39,566 nt of DNA from Chitinophagales bacterium. GTDB lineage: Bacteria > Bacteroidota > Bacteroidia > Chitinophagales > UBA2359. How positions within the stretch are numbered: position 1 is the first letter of the stretch; each line of letters starts with the position of its first letter. Shown here piece by piece: positions 8,698 through 17,630 of this stretch. The position numbers and the translations under genes were made by a program. Location: positions 1 through 39,566 of the forward strand of contig JAHDBB010000002.1 of the NCBI GenBank assembly GCA_020630635.1. Direction: 5' to 3'. The notes below the pieces were generated by a model. The model worked only from the letters and a program-made list of their open reading frames with translations, was not told the DNA's origin and made no database searches.

Positions 8698-8731
8698 TCA
8701 AAAGCAGAAGTTTTTATTTATCTTTAATACA

Positions 8732-9328
8732 ATGTCAAACAAAGAAAACTTATCCAATAATCAAGGAGGAGCCGCTAGCATTGGTTCTGAATACACAGGT
8801 ATCAAAAAGCTGTGGTATGATCGTTCACCTGTATTGCGTTTTATCCTCCTCTTCATCCTATTTATGGCTATTTTCTACTTGTTATTGTGGAGTCAAGATT
8901 TCTTCCAAGAAGTAGTGGTCGCCTCTGTTGCTAAATTTGATGCCAAGCTAGCCAGTTTAGGACTGAATATTTTTGGCTATGGTACCACGACCGAAGGTTC
9001 TCAATTGACTTCACCCCAAATGACGGTTAATGTCAAAACAGGCTGTGATGGTATTGAAGCGATGGCGATGTTTGTGTCGGGTGTACTGGCTTATACGGCT
9101 AGTTGGGGACATAAGATCAGAGGCTTAATTTATGGTTTAGCCTTTTTATTTGGAGTCAATATCTTACGAGTGATGCACCTTTGGCTAACAGGAATCTATA
9201 TGCCTCAATATTTTGAGTTTTTTCATCAAAACTTATGGCAAATTATATTTATCCTAGTCGCCATACTTACTTGGGCTTTCTGGATTAGTCGGATTCGTCC
9301 CAGTCAAAAAGCGAAAGTCTCTATATAG
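8732..9328 (+). CDS. xrtH: Exosortase H-like transpeptidase (IPTLxxWG-specific family)
   Basis: Multi-TM protein with exosortase Cys/Arg/His: VKTGCDGIEAM, NILRVMHL, FEFFHQNLWQ; adjacent to IPTL-CTERM substrates. Confidence 0.83.
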   Translation: MSNKENLSNNQGGAASIGSEYTGIKKLWYDRSPVLRFILLFILFMAIFYLLLWSQDFFQEVVVASVAKFDAKLASLGLNIFGYGTTTEGSQLTSPQMTVNVKTGCDGIEAMAMFVSGVLAYTASWGHKIRGLIYGLAFLFGVNILRVMHLWLTGIYMPQYFEFFHQNLWQIIFILVAILTWAFWISRIRPSQKAKVSI

Positions 9329-9365
9329 TACGACCCAGGATTTCTTTGTTTTAAGCCTTTTTATT

Positions 9366-9484
9366 AGGAGAGAACAGATTTTGCTTCGTCGCAATGGGTC
9401 TCCCTGCTATCCGTTCTTATGCTAAAAGCCTCTCAAAACCTTCTAGCCTTGCTAAGTTTAGCATACCACTACTATCAGGTCTAG
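9366..9484 (-). repeat. Dispersed structured intergenic element, copy 2 (variant with GAGACCC end)
   Basis: Reverse complement reads agacctgatagtagtggtatgctaaa...tttagcataagaacggatagcagggagaccc...gcgacgaag; left arm of a composite unit. Confidence 0.88.
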
Positions 9485-9659
9485 TTGGTTGAGGGAAGTA
9501 CTTCTTAGTGACTGAAAATGGGACGAAAGGACGAACTGTTCCGTTTTTACATGTTGGGACGTGAAAGGGGTGTTTGTATTTTATTAAACGACAAACCCAA
9601 TAAACCGAAAACGTCCCATCGTCCCTTAATTAAAAAAAACGTTGAGACCTTGCAAAAAT

Positions 9660-9806
9660 AGCCCCGATAGTAGTGGTATTGCTGTGAAGTGGGGCTAATT
9701 CGAATGATGACTTCGAGTCACTATTTGATTGAGTAAGGCGAGAACAGCAATAAGAACGGATAGCGGGACCTTCCAAGACGACGAAGCTCTCAAACCTTCG
9801 CTCCTA
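9660..9806 (+). repeat. Dispersed structured intergenic element, copy 3
   Basis: agccccgatagtagtggtattgctgt...acagcaataagaacggatagcgggacc...cgacgaag...ccttcgctccta. Confidence 0.9.
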
Positions 9807-9966
9807 GCCCAAAAATAAAATAGAATGATAGGATTTTTCAAGCATTAAATAGAAACGTCCCATCGTCCCTAAAAAGACAGGAAATGAAGAGTCGTCCCAT
9901 CGTCCCAAAACATAAAAAGTCACTTGTCACCAGCAAACTTATGACTCAATAAAACAATTATGAAAA

Positions 9967-10650
9967 ATGCTTGATTTTAAAAAAGTTCTTTTATTTGTCG
10001 TCTTATTCGGATTTATTTTTGCCGCCCTCAATTTTATTGTACCTGCCTTAGAATTGGATAAATGGTACAATAAACAGTTTATAAAGGTAGGAAATACAGT
10101 GTACGGTGATTATCGGGATAAAGCACAAGTGAAGTTCGTCAAATTTAAATCTCAAACCAACCCACTCTTTAAACATCCATTCAAGGACTATGATGATGGT
10201 CTCATGGTACAAATTTTAAGTAAGGCGCAGATTGAGGAGGCAACAAGACGAGCAAAATTGGCAAAAGCTACTGAAATTAAAGTCAATCACGCCCAGTTTT
10301 ATATAGATACGTGGCAATTTGGCTGGATTCCTTTGATGCTGGTGATGTCGCTTATATTGGCAACACCGATACCGCTTAGAAGGCGATTGATTGCGCTTAT
10401 CTTGGGGATTATGCTTATGTTAGGCTTTACTTTTTTTAGATTTTGGGTACGTTTTGTGGTAGATATCAATCGTCATGGATGGCTACAACTAGGAGAACAA
10501 GGTCCTTTTATGAAAAAAGCCTTTGTGTATATGAATACAGGCTTGATGTTTATGGGGGCTAGCTTGATGGCTGCCGTCCTTATATGGGCAATTGTAGCCT
10601 TTCGTAAAGGTGACCAAGTGCGTTTTTTAAAGCCTGTCGAGGAAGCCTAG
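9967..10650 (+). CDS. Exosortase-associated membrane protein (candidate XrtH accessory)
   Basis: N-terminal and several C-terminal TM segments; next gene downstream of xrtH on the same strand; assignment is by context and topology. Confidence 0.6.
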   Translation: MLDFKKVLLFVVLFGFIFAALNFIVPALELDKWYNKQFIKVGNTVYGDYRDKAQVKFVKFKSQTNPLFKHPFKDYDDGLMVQILSKAQIEEATRRAKLAKATEIKVNHAQFYIDTWQFGWIPLMLVMSLILATPIPLRRRLIALILGIMLMLGFTFFRFWVRFVVDINRHGWLQLGEQGPFMKKAFVYMNTGLMFMGASLMAAVLIWAIVAFRKGDQVRFLKPVEEA

Positions 10651-10659
10651 TTGAAGTTC

Positions 10660-11043
10660 TCATTCCTTCTCCATCACTTCATAATTTCCGATTGAAAGCA
10701 TCACTAATGTACAGGCTTCTATGGTCTCTATCCCTTGTGCTTGAGCAAGGGCTGCCAGTTCTGGATTTTCAGCACCAGGATTAAAAATAAGGCGTTGAGG
10801 CTTCAAGGATAGCATGTAGTCATAGTAACTTTTTTGTCTTTCTGCACTTAAATAAATCGTAATTGTATGTATATTTTCCCATACAATAGATTCTAGCTCA
10901 ATATTGATTTCTCCTATTTTCCCTTCTTTTATTCCCAGTGGAATTACTTCATATCCTTCATTATCAAGTCGTTGTGTCGCTGTATAGGCATAACGAGCAG
11001 GATTGGGACTTGCTCCTAACACCAATGTTTTCAGATTTGGCAT
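10660..11043 (-). CDS. CoA-binding domain protein (YccU-like)
   Basis: KTLVLGASPNPARYAYTATQRLDNEGYEVIPLG Rossmann-like N-terminus; family-typical size. Confidence 0.8.
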   Translation of the reverse strand: MPNLKTLVLGASPNPARYAYTATQRLDNEGYEVIPLGIKEGKIGEINIELESIVWENIHTITIYLSAERQKSYYDYMLSLKPQRLIFNPGAENPELAALAQAQGIETIEACTLVMLSIGNYEVMEKE

Positions 11044-11090
11044 ATTCTTTGATTATATAATTTTATTAATAATAAAGTTAAAACATTTTT

Positions 11091-11399
11091 ATGCTTTTAA
11101 TGAATCAACATGAGGATGTAATCCCGGTTCCAGTCAATCTGGAAAGCATAAAACAATGTCATTTTGTGGAAGCAGAATCTTCTCAACTCACCAATATTGT
11201 AGAAGTTTTGTTGTTTATTAAGTCCTTTTTACAAAGTAATGAGCAACAACATAAAGTACATATTGTATTTAAAACGAGTGAAGGAGTCTGGAAGATAAGC
11301 AGTCCGATTACAGGTAAAAACCATACGGGTTTACTTTTGGATGAAGGCTTAACTATTCCGTATTTCAGCATTATGGGATTGCATCTAGAAATCAATTGA
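11091..11399 (+). CDS. Hypothetical protein
   Basis: 102-aa ORF followed by a strong terminator. Confidence 0.5.
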   Translation: MLLMNQHEDVIPVPVNLESIKQCHFVEAESSQLTNIVEVLLFIKSFLQSNEQQHKVHIVFKTSEGVWKISSPITGKNHTGLLLDEGLTIPYFSIMGLHLEIN

Positions 11400-11444
11400 G
11401 TCTCTACCGATGTCAACTATTTGGCATTAGATGGATGAAAAGAA

Positions 11445-11487
11445 AAACTCATCGTCTGCAATTAAGTTTGCGGAGGATGAGTTTTTT
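11445..11487 (+). terminator. Terminator after 11091-11399 (possibly bidirectional)
   Basis: aactcatcgtctgcaa-ttaag-tttgcggaggatgagttttttg. Confidence 0.75.
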
Positions 11488-11499
11488 GTTTATTGGATT

Positions 11500-11796
11500 T
11501 TATGATTCCATTCGTTTCTTTACCTTCTTAACTAGATACATAGACACATTCATAGCTTGGACTATCTGTTGAGGTTTAATGTCCATTTTTAATAGATTTT
11601 CAATAGCTTGCTCTCGTTCTCTCTTGGTATTTTCTCGTTCTCTCTTGGCTTGTTCTTCCAATTTTTCTCGTTCTCTCTTGGCTTGTTCTCGTTCTTGTTC
11701 AATCAATCTTTGCCGTTCTACTAATTCCTTTTCTCTGGCCTTTTGCATACCTAATTTGTAGAGATAATCACTTTCTATGTCATAAGTTATAGGCAT
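11500..11796 (-). pseudogene. Duplicated 3' fragment of the adjacent Rpn-like nuclease gene
   Basis: MPITYDIESDYLYKLGMQKAREKELVER... matches the C-terminus of the 11805-12722 product; DNA identity extends upstream of the Met. Confidence 0.75.
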
Positions 11797-11804
11797 TTCT
11801 GTTG

Positions 11805-12722
11805 TTATTTTGATGAATTGGGATCCATTCGTTTCTTTACCTTTCTGACTAGATAAAGAGATACATTCAAGACTTGGGTTATTTGTTGGGGTTTCATACC
11901 TATCTCTAACAACTTCTCAATGGCTTGCTCTCGTTCTCTCTTGGCTTGTTCTTCCAATTTTTCTCGCTCTCGTTTGGCTTGTTCAATCAATTTTTTCCGT
12001 TCTACTAACTCCTTTTCTCTAGCCTTTTGCATACCTAATTTGTAGAGATAATCACTTTCTATGTCATAAGTTATAGGCATTTCTGTTGTTATTTTGATGG
12101 ATAATTCTTCTAATTTACGCAATCTTGCTAAGATTGTCAACTGGATCAGGTATTTTGAGAGGCTACTTTTGGAGCTGCTTACTTCACGAAGTCGTCTGAC
12201 TATCAAACGCAAAATAGCTTCTGCATCCCTTTTGGGATAATTCGATAGGATCGCTAATAAGACAAACTCTGGTATTTGAGAACTTAATAAAGTCTGTGTA
12301 TCTAAATTGTAAACTTGTACAATTTCAAAACCTTTGTAAATTTGAGAGGCTGGAACTTGGGTTTCCATATTCGGCGCACCTTTACCCAGAAAAATCACCA
12401 AATGGCGAATGGGCATTTTACGTCTTCTCAACATAAAGTTGTGGTATTCACCGATGCGATAAAGCATATCTTCTTCTGGTTCTGTCTGAAACTCTAGATG
12501 CAGTAAAAACGTTTCACCTCGTTGGGTTTCGACTTCATAAAAGAAGTCCATCTCTCGTTCTAAGGTCTTTTGATACTTTTCTTTGTGGATGATAAACGAC
12601 TTTATCTGAATCCCTAATTGCATCTCTACCAGTGGTAAAAAGATAGACTCGGCATTCTCCTTAAAAATCTTATCATAGATGTTGCCTTTATTCTTGAAAC
12701 CATCCTTGTTTTGCTTGCTCAT
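11805..12722 (-). CDS. Rpn / PD-(D/E)XK nuclease-family (transposase-like) protein
   Basis: EMDFFYEVETQRGETFLLHLEFQTEPEEDMLYRIGEYH pattern typical of the family; C-terminal KREREKLEEQ coiled-coil repeats. Confidence 0.75.
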   Translation of the reverse strand: MSKQNKDGFKNKGNIYDKIFKENAESIFLPLVEMQLGIQIKSFIIHKEKYQKTLEREMDFFYEVETQRGETFLLHLEFQTEPEEDMLYRIGEYHNFMLRRRKMPIRHLVIFLGKGAPNMETQVPASQIYKGFEIVQVYNLDTQTLLSSQIPEFVLLAILSNYPKRDAEAILRLIVRRLREVSSSKSSLSKYLIQLTILARLRKLEELSIKITTEMPITYDIESDYLYKLGMQKAREKELVERKKLIEQAKREREKLEEQAKREREQAIEKLLEIGMKPQQITQVLNVSLYLVRKVKKRMDPNSSK

Positions 12723-12793
12723 TGAATTTGTAACATTGCTTCATATATACAATGCAACTTTTCCAAAATGCAAGCGCAATATTCCATAACCAA

Positions 12794-14098
12794 TTAGACC
12801 AACATCCTAGTCGGCTCTTCCAACAAACTCTTAAAGGTCTGTAAGAATCTCGCACCAACAGCTCCGTCTACCACTCGATGATCACAAGACATCGTAATCT
12901 TCATCACACTCGCTACTTTGATTTCATCGTTCTCATCTACCCTAGGAACCTTAGCAATTTTACCAATCGCCATAATACAAGAGTTGGGCGGATTGATGAT
13001 GGCGGTAAATTCGTCTATGTCCATCATACCCAAGTTGGAAATCGCAAAAGTGCCTCCACTCATTTCTTCTAAGCTCAATTTCTTTTCTCTCGCCCTTCCA
13101 GCTAGTTCTTTACTCTCCATAGCGATTTGGCTCAAAGGTTTGTTGTCGGCAAAACGGATGACAGGAACGAGCAATCCTTCTGGAACAGCTACTGCCATTC
13201 CGACATGGATATGCTTGTTAAAACGAAGGCTATCGCCCATCCAAGCAGCATTAACGGCAGGATGCATACGCAAAGCAATCGCAGCCGCTTTGATAATGAT
13301 GTCGTTGAAAGAAATCTTAACTGGAGATATTTCATTGAGCTTTTTACGGGCTGCAATGGTTCTATCCATATTGATTTCCATTCTTAGATAAAAATGCGGT
13401 GCGCCAAACTTACTTTCCGCCAATCGACGAGCGATGGTTTTACGCATTTGGGAAAGGGGCTGATCTTCGTATTGCTCCTCTCCTACTACAGTTGGAAAAA
13501 CAATGGGTGCAGTCGTGGATGATGTGCTACTAGTCGATGTTGTGCGGTTGCTAAGATAGGCTTCAATATCCTTTTTGACAATGCGTCCATGTTCTCCTGT
13601 ACCTGATACGATAGCAATATCTATACCTGCTTCTTTGGCAAGTCGTTTGGCTAAAGGTGAGGCTTTGATACGTCCATTGGTTGGCGGAGCAGCTACGGTT
13701 GTTATGGCTGCTGGAACGGGAGTCGGTGGCGGAGTCGGTGCTACTGGTTGAGGAGTGCTAACGGGGGGAGCAGGAGGTGTATCTGCTGCAGGTGGCTCTT
13801 CAACTGGAGCAGCCGTTTTTTTGTTTTTTTCTTCTTCTAAAATGGCGGAGATGTCTTCCCCTTTTTCGCCTAAAATGGCAATAATGGCATCAATGGCTAC
13901 TGCTGTCCCTTCTTCGACACCTAAGTGTAAAAGAATCCCTTCTTGGTAGCTTTCCAGCTCCATTGTTGCTTTATCTGTTTCAACCTCTGCGAGCAAATCG
14001 CCTGCTTTGATAACATCTCCTATTTTTTTGTGCCAAGCGACCAATACACCTTCTGTCATGGTATCGCTCATACGGGGCATTCTTATTATTTCAGCCAT
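12794..14098 (-). CDS. Dihydrolipoamide acetyltransferase (E2) of a 2-oxoacid dehydrogenase complex
   Basis: Lipoyl motif VETDKATMELES, peripheral subunit-binding domain, catalytic MSCDHRVVDGAVGARFL. Confidence 0.95.
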   Translation of the reverse strand: MAEIIRMPRMSDTMTEGVLVAWHKKIGDVIKAGDLLAEVETDKATMELESYQEGILLHLGVEEGTAVAIDAIIAILGEKGEDISAILEEEKNKKTAAPVEEPPAADTPPAPPVSTPQPVAPTPPPTPVPAAITTVAAPPTNGRIKASPLAKRLAKEAGIDIAIVSGTGEHGRIVKKDIEAYLSNRTTSTSSTSSTTAPIVFPTVVGEEQYEDQPLSQMRKTIARRLAESKFGAPHFYLRMEINMDRTIAARKKLNEISPVKISFNDIIIKAAAIALRMHPAVNAAWMGDSLRFNKHIHVGMAVAVPEGLLVPVIRFADNKPLSQIAMESKELAGRAREKKLSLEEMSGGTFAISNLGMMDIDEFTAIINPPNSCIMAIGKIAKVPRVDENDEIKVASVMKITMSCDHRVVDGAVGARFLQTFKSLLEEPTRMLV

Positions 14099-14202
14099 AG
14101 TTTTGACGTGATTTTAATTTGAGGTTATTTTATGAATGGTAAATTGTGAATATGGTTCTTTTCTTGATCTTCATCCTAAAGAATGAAGTAATTTTTTATT
14201 TT

Positions 14203-14321
14203 TTTAGAAGCGAAAGGTTCATTGCTTCGTCGTATTGGAATGTCCCGCTATCCGTTCTTATCACCAAGCTACCCGAACCTTTTAGCCCACACAGTTTGGT
14301 GATACCACTGCTATCGGGGCT
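14203..14321 (-). repeat. Dispersed structured intergenic element, copy 4
   Basis: Reverse complement agccccgatagcagtggtatcaccaa...ttggtgataagaacggatagcgggac. Confidence 0.9.
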
Positions 14322-14536
14322 ATTTTGAATGGTCTCAACGTTTTTTTAATTAAGGGACGATGGGACATTTTCAGTTCAGTTTGTACTTTGGAAACGATGG
14401 TACGTTTTCGGTTTATTATTTGATTTGTCGTTTAATAAAATACAAACGTCCCTTTCCCGTCCCAACATGTAAAAACTGAACAGTTCGTCCCTTCATCACA
14501 TTTTCAGTCACTAAGAAGTACCTAAACTGAACCAAC

Positions 14537-14672
14537 TAGACCCGATAGTAGCGGTATAAATGCAATGGCTTGGGACCACAAGTCGAAAAGACTTGCGGTA
14601 GAGCTTGGCTGCATTTATAAGAGCGGATAGCGGGGAGACCCAACACGACGAAGCAATTTTCGTTCTCTCCTA
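14537..14672 (+). repeat. Dispersed structured intergenic element, copy 5 (GAGACCC variant)
   Basis: tagacccgatagtagcggtataaatgca...tgcatttataagagcggatagcggggagaccc...cacgacgaag. Confidence 0.9.
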
Positions 14673-14683
14673 ATCTAACTTTC

Positions 14684-17563
14684 TTAATAATTAAAAATCT
14701 GTTCTAAAGTTAGTTCTTGCACTTCTCCCAATTTTTCTAAAATCGAATAATCCAATCGTTCTAACTTTCCTAAAATTAAGAAATTGAAAGTACTGCCTTT
14801 GATATTTTCATCAAAAAAGGTCTGAAGATCATCCAATGTCATGTTTTGAATTTCTTCGTACATCGACTTGCGAATGTCTTCGGTTAATCCTCGATTTTTA
14901 GCGTTTTCGTAATCCCAAAAAATGTAATCTCGTAAAATACGTTCACTCTCTATTTTCTTCAATGCTGCGTGTTTGGCCGATTCAAATTGATGTGTAGCGT
15001 GAGGCATATTGTTGATGAGATACAAAAATACTTCAATGGCTTCTCCCAACTTGTCCGTCTGTGTACCAATATAGGCATTGATAAAATGAGCTGCATCTTT
15101 GAAACGTGGATTAGTGTACCAAGCATAAGCAGAATAAGCCAGCGCTTTGGCTTCTCGAACTTCTTGGAAAACAATGGAAGACAATCCTGCTCCAAAGTAT
15201 TCATTGAAAATCGTGCGGGCTGCTTGTAGTTTTGGATTGTATAAACCTCGTCTGGCAACCAGCATAATTTCTACTTGCGTTTGCTCATAATCCACCAAGA
15301 AAACCTTGTTTTGAGTCGTCTCTAATTGTTCATAAACGACTCGTTCTGGATACGGTTGAACGGGTGTGATAAACGCATGTTTTTCCTCTAAAATATTTTT
15401 GGTTTCATCGGCTGATTGAGGACCGTAATAAAACATACGAATCGGATATTGCACCAATGAACGCAAAACTTGACAAAGGCTCTCGGGATCTTTTTCTCTC
15501 AATTCTTTTTCCGAATAAATGTCGGTGTAGTAAGATTGAGGACCATACACTGCATAATTGTATAATGCCTTATCAAGAATCTCATTTTTAGCCAGCTTTT
15601 GATCAGCACGCTTCTTGATGATGTCCTCAATCATTTCGTCGTAAGCCTCTTGGTCTGCAATTATATTTGCCAATGTATGCTCTAATAAAGCAATTCCTTC
15701 GACCAAAGAACTATTGAGTCCACTCAAATAAATATACGCCTTTCTATCTCGTGTATAGGTTTTGAAATCCAATCCGTATCTAAAAATCTCCTTTTGAATA
15801 TCAACCGCACTGTATTTTTCGGTTCCCAAAAAACTAAAATACTTGAGTGCTAAATCTAAATCTTTGGTGTGTTGATAGCCTATATCTAAGATGTAGTATA
15901 GCTCAAAAATATCGTCTAAATTGTTGTGAATGTAAGAGAGTTTAATATCTCTATCATTTTTGTTTAATTGAACTTGCTCAATTTTGCTATAATCCAAAAA
16001 GACGGGTTCACTGGATTTAGAAGTGATCTTTTTAAATTCTTGATAAAAAAGAGAATCTGTATTGCGATTGATTTCAAGAGACGTGATTGGTGGTTTTTCT
16101 ACTTTGGGTTTATCATTATCGACTCCTTGTCGCTTAAACACACAAACATAATTATCCCCATAATGTTGATTGGCAAATTCAACCACTTGTTCTTTCGTTA
16201 CCTTTGACATTTTATCAAGAAACAAGAGTGCCTCTTCATAATTCAAATCCAACGCAAACATCTCCACCATATATTGAGCACGATGTTGATTTTTGCGAAT
16301 CTTACGAGTCCGATCATATTTCAAATGATTGATAACTGCCTCAATCAACCATTCTTCAAACTCTCCCTTTTTGATTTTATCCAACTGCGCCAGTACTAAG
16401 TCTCTCACTTCTTCTAAGGTCTGACCACTTTTAGGAATGCCAAACAAAACATGTTGGCTATAATCCTTCATAACCGTTGCCCAAGAAGCCGAATCCAAAA
16501 CTTTTTGCTTTTGAAGCAAATCAGTATCAATCAAACCAGCTACTTCATTAAATAACAAATTGCTAATCAATTGAATCATCATAAAGTCATCGGTATGCGC
16601 TCCATTGAATCGAAAGGCAAGGTATAAATGTTCTGTCTGACTTCCAACATTTTCCAACACAATAGGCGACTCAATCCCTTTTTCTGGTGTAAATGAAAAA
16701 GGCGGTGTTTTGACTGGCTCCCACGCTCCAAAGTATTTATCTATCAACTGAATCGCTTCTTTAGGATCAAAATCTCCTGATAAACAAATTGCTCCATTGT
16801 TGGGACGATAGTAGTCGCTAAAGAAGTTGTAAATATTGTACATTGAAGGATTCTTCAAATGCTCTGCTTTACCCAAAATCGGAATCCCATAAGGATGGGT
16901 TGGATACAGACCTTCATAAATCGACTGCCAAGATTTGACATAATCATTGTCTAAGGCTCGATTAAATTCTTCATAAACCGTCTCTAACTCCGTATGAAAT
17001 AAACGCAACACCAATCTATTAAAGCGATTAGATTCTAAAATACACCAACGCTCTAATTCATTAGCAGGAATATCATTGAGATAAACGGTACGTTCTTTAG
17101 CAGTGTAAGCGTTGGTTCCTTTCGCTCCCAAAGACGAGACCATTTTATCGTACTCATTGGGAATCGCATGTTGAGAGGCTTCCGAAGAAAGTCGATCTAT
17201 CTCTTTGTAAATTTCCAACTTTTTTTCTACGCTATCCGTTTGTCGATGGGCTTCGTATAAGTCGGCTATTTGAGTCAAAAGCTCTGATTCTTTTTCCCAG
17301 TTTTGTGTGCCAAAATGTGCCGTTCCTTTGAACAACATATGTTCCATATAATGGGCTAAACCTGTCGTTTCAGGTGGATCATTTTTCGACCCTGCTTTAA
17401 AGGCAATAGACGTATAAATACGAGGTTCATCTTTGTTCACACTCAAATACACTTTCAATCCATTGTCTAGGGTATAAATTTGTGTATTCATCGGGTCTCC
17501 TTCAAAACGTTCAAATGGGTAGTTTTGAGCAACCTCTTTTTTGGTAATAAATGTATCTATCAT
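14684..17563 (-). CDS. M16 family zinc metallopeptidase (insulinase/pitrilysin-like)
   Basis: HYMEHMLFKGT (HxxEH motif), about 960 aa with duplicated M16 architecture. Confidence 0.93.
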   Translation of the reverse strand: MIDTFITKKEVAQNYPFERFEGDPMNTQIYTLDNGLKVYLSVNKDEPRIYTSIAFKAGSKNDPPETTGLAHYMEHMLFKGTAHFGTQNWEKESELLTQIADLYEAHRQTDSVEKKLEIYKEIDRLSSEASQHAIPNEYDKMVSSLGAKGTNAYTAKERTVYLNDIPANELERWCILESNRFNRLVLRLFHTELETVYEEFNRALDNDYVKSWQSIYEGLYPTHPYGIPILGKAEHLKNPSMYNIYNFFSDYYRPNNGAICLSGDFDPKEAIQLIDKYFGAWEPVKTPPFSFTPEKGIESPIVLENVGSQTEHLYLAFRFNGAHTDDFMMIQLISNLLFNEVAGLIDTDLLQKQKVLDSASWATVMKDYSQHVLFGIPKSGQTLEEVRDLVLAQLDKIKKGEFEEWLIEAVINHLKYDRTRKIRKNQHRAQYMVEMFALDLNYEEALLFLDKMSKVTKEQVVEFANQHYGDNYVCVFKRQGVDNDKPKVEKPPITSLEINRNTDSLFYQEFKKITSKSSEPVFLDYSKIEQVQLNKNDRDIKLSYIHNNLDDIFELYYILDIGYQHTKDLDLALKYFSFLGTEKYSAVDIQKEIFRYGLDFKTYTRDRKAYIYLSGLNSSLVEGIALLEHTLANIIADQEAYDEMIEDIIKKRADQKLAKNEILDKALYNYAVYGPQSYYTDIYSEKELREKDPESLCQVLRSLVQYPIRMFYYGPQSADETKNILEEKHAFITPVQPYPERVVYEQLETTQNKVFLVDYEQTQVEIMLVARRGLYNPKLQAARTIFNEYFGAGLSSIVFQEVREAKALAYSAYAWYTNPRFKDAAHFINAYIGTQTDKLGEAIEVFLYLINNMPHATHQFESAKHAALKKIESERILRDYIFWDYENAKNRGLTEDIRKSMYEEIQNMTLDDLQTFFDENIKGSTFNFLILGKLERLDYSILEKLGEVQELTLEQIFNY

Positions 17564-17630
17564 GTAATGTTTTTAAGCAGGAACGGTTTTAAAAATAATC
17601 AAAAACACAGAATTTACTCTTCACCAGTCA

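Larger units (their letters stand above)
9366..9806. mobile_element. Composite MITE-like unit: two inverted DSE copies flanking ~175 bp spacer
   Basis: Inverted DSE copies at 9366-9484 and 9660-9806; spacer shared with 14203-14672 in opposite orientation; no transposase ORF inside. Confidence 0.6.
14203..14672. mobile_element. Composite MITE-like unit, second copy, opposite orientation to 9366-9806
   Basis: Inverted DSE arms flank a spacer whose reverse complement matches the 9485-9660 spacer (cttcttagtgactgaaaatg..., tttacatgttgggacg..., gtattttattaaacgacaaa). Confidence 0.6.

Noticed and set aside
11579-11761. 60-aa ORF with SRSLLACS repeats
   Set aside because: Antisense reading of the KREREKLEEQ coiled-coil repeat.
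12878-13949. Plus-strand ORFs across the E2 acyltransferase gene
   Set aside because: Antisense to a clearly recognisable conserved protein.
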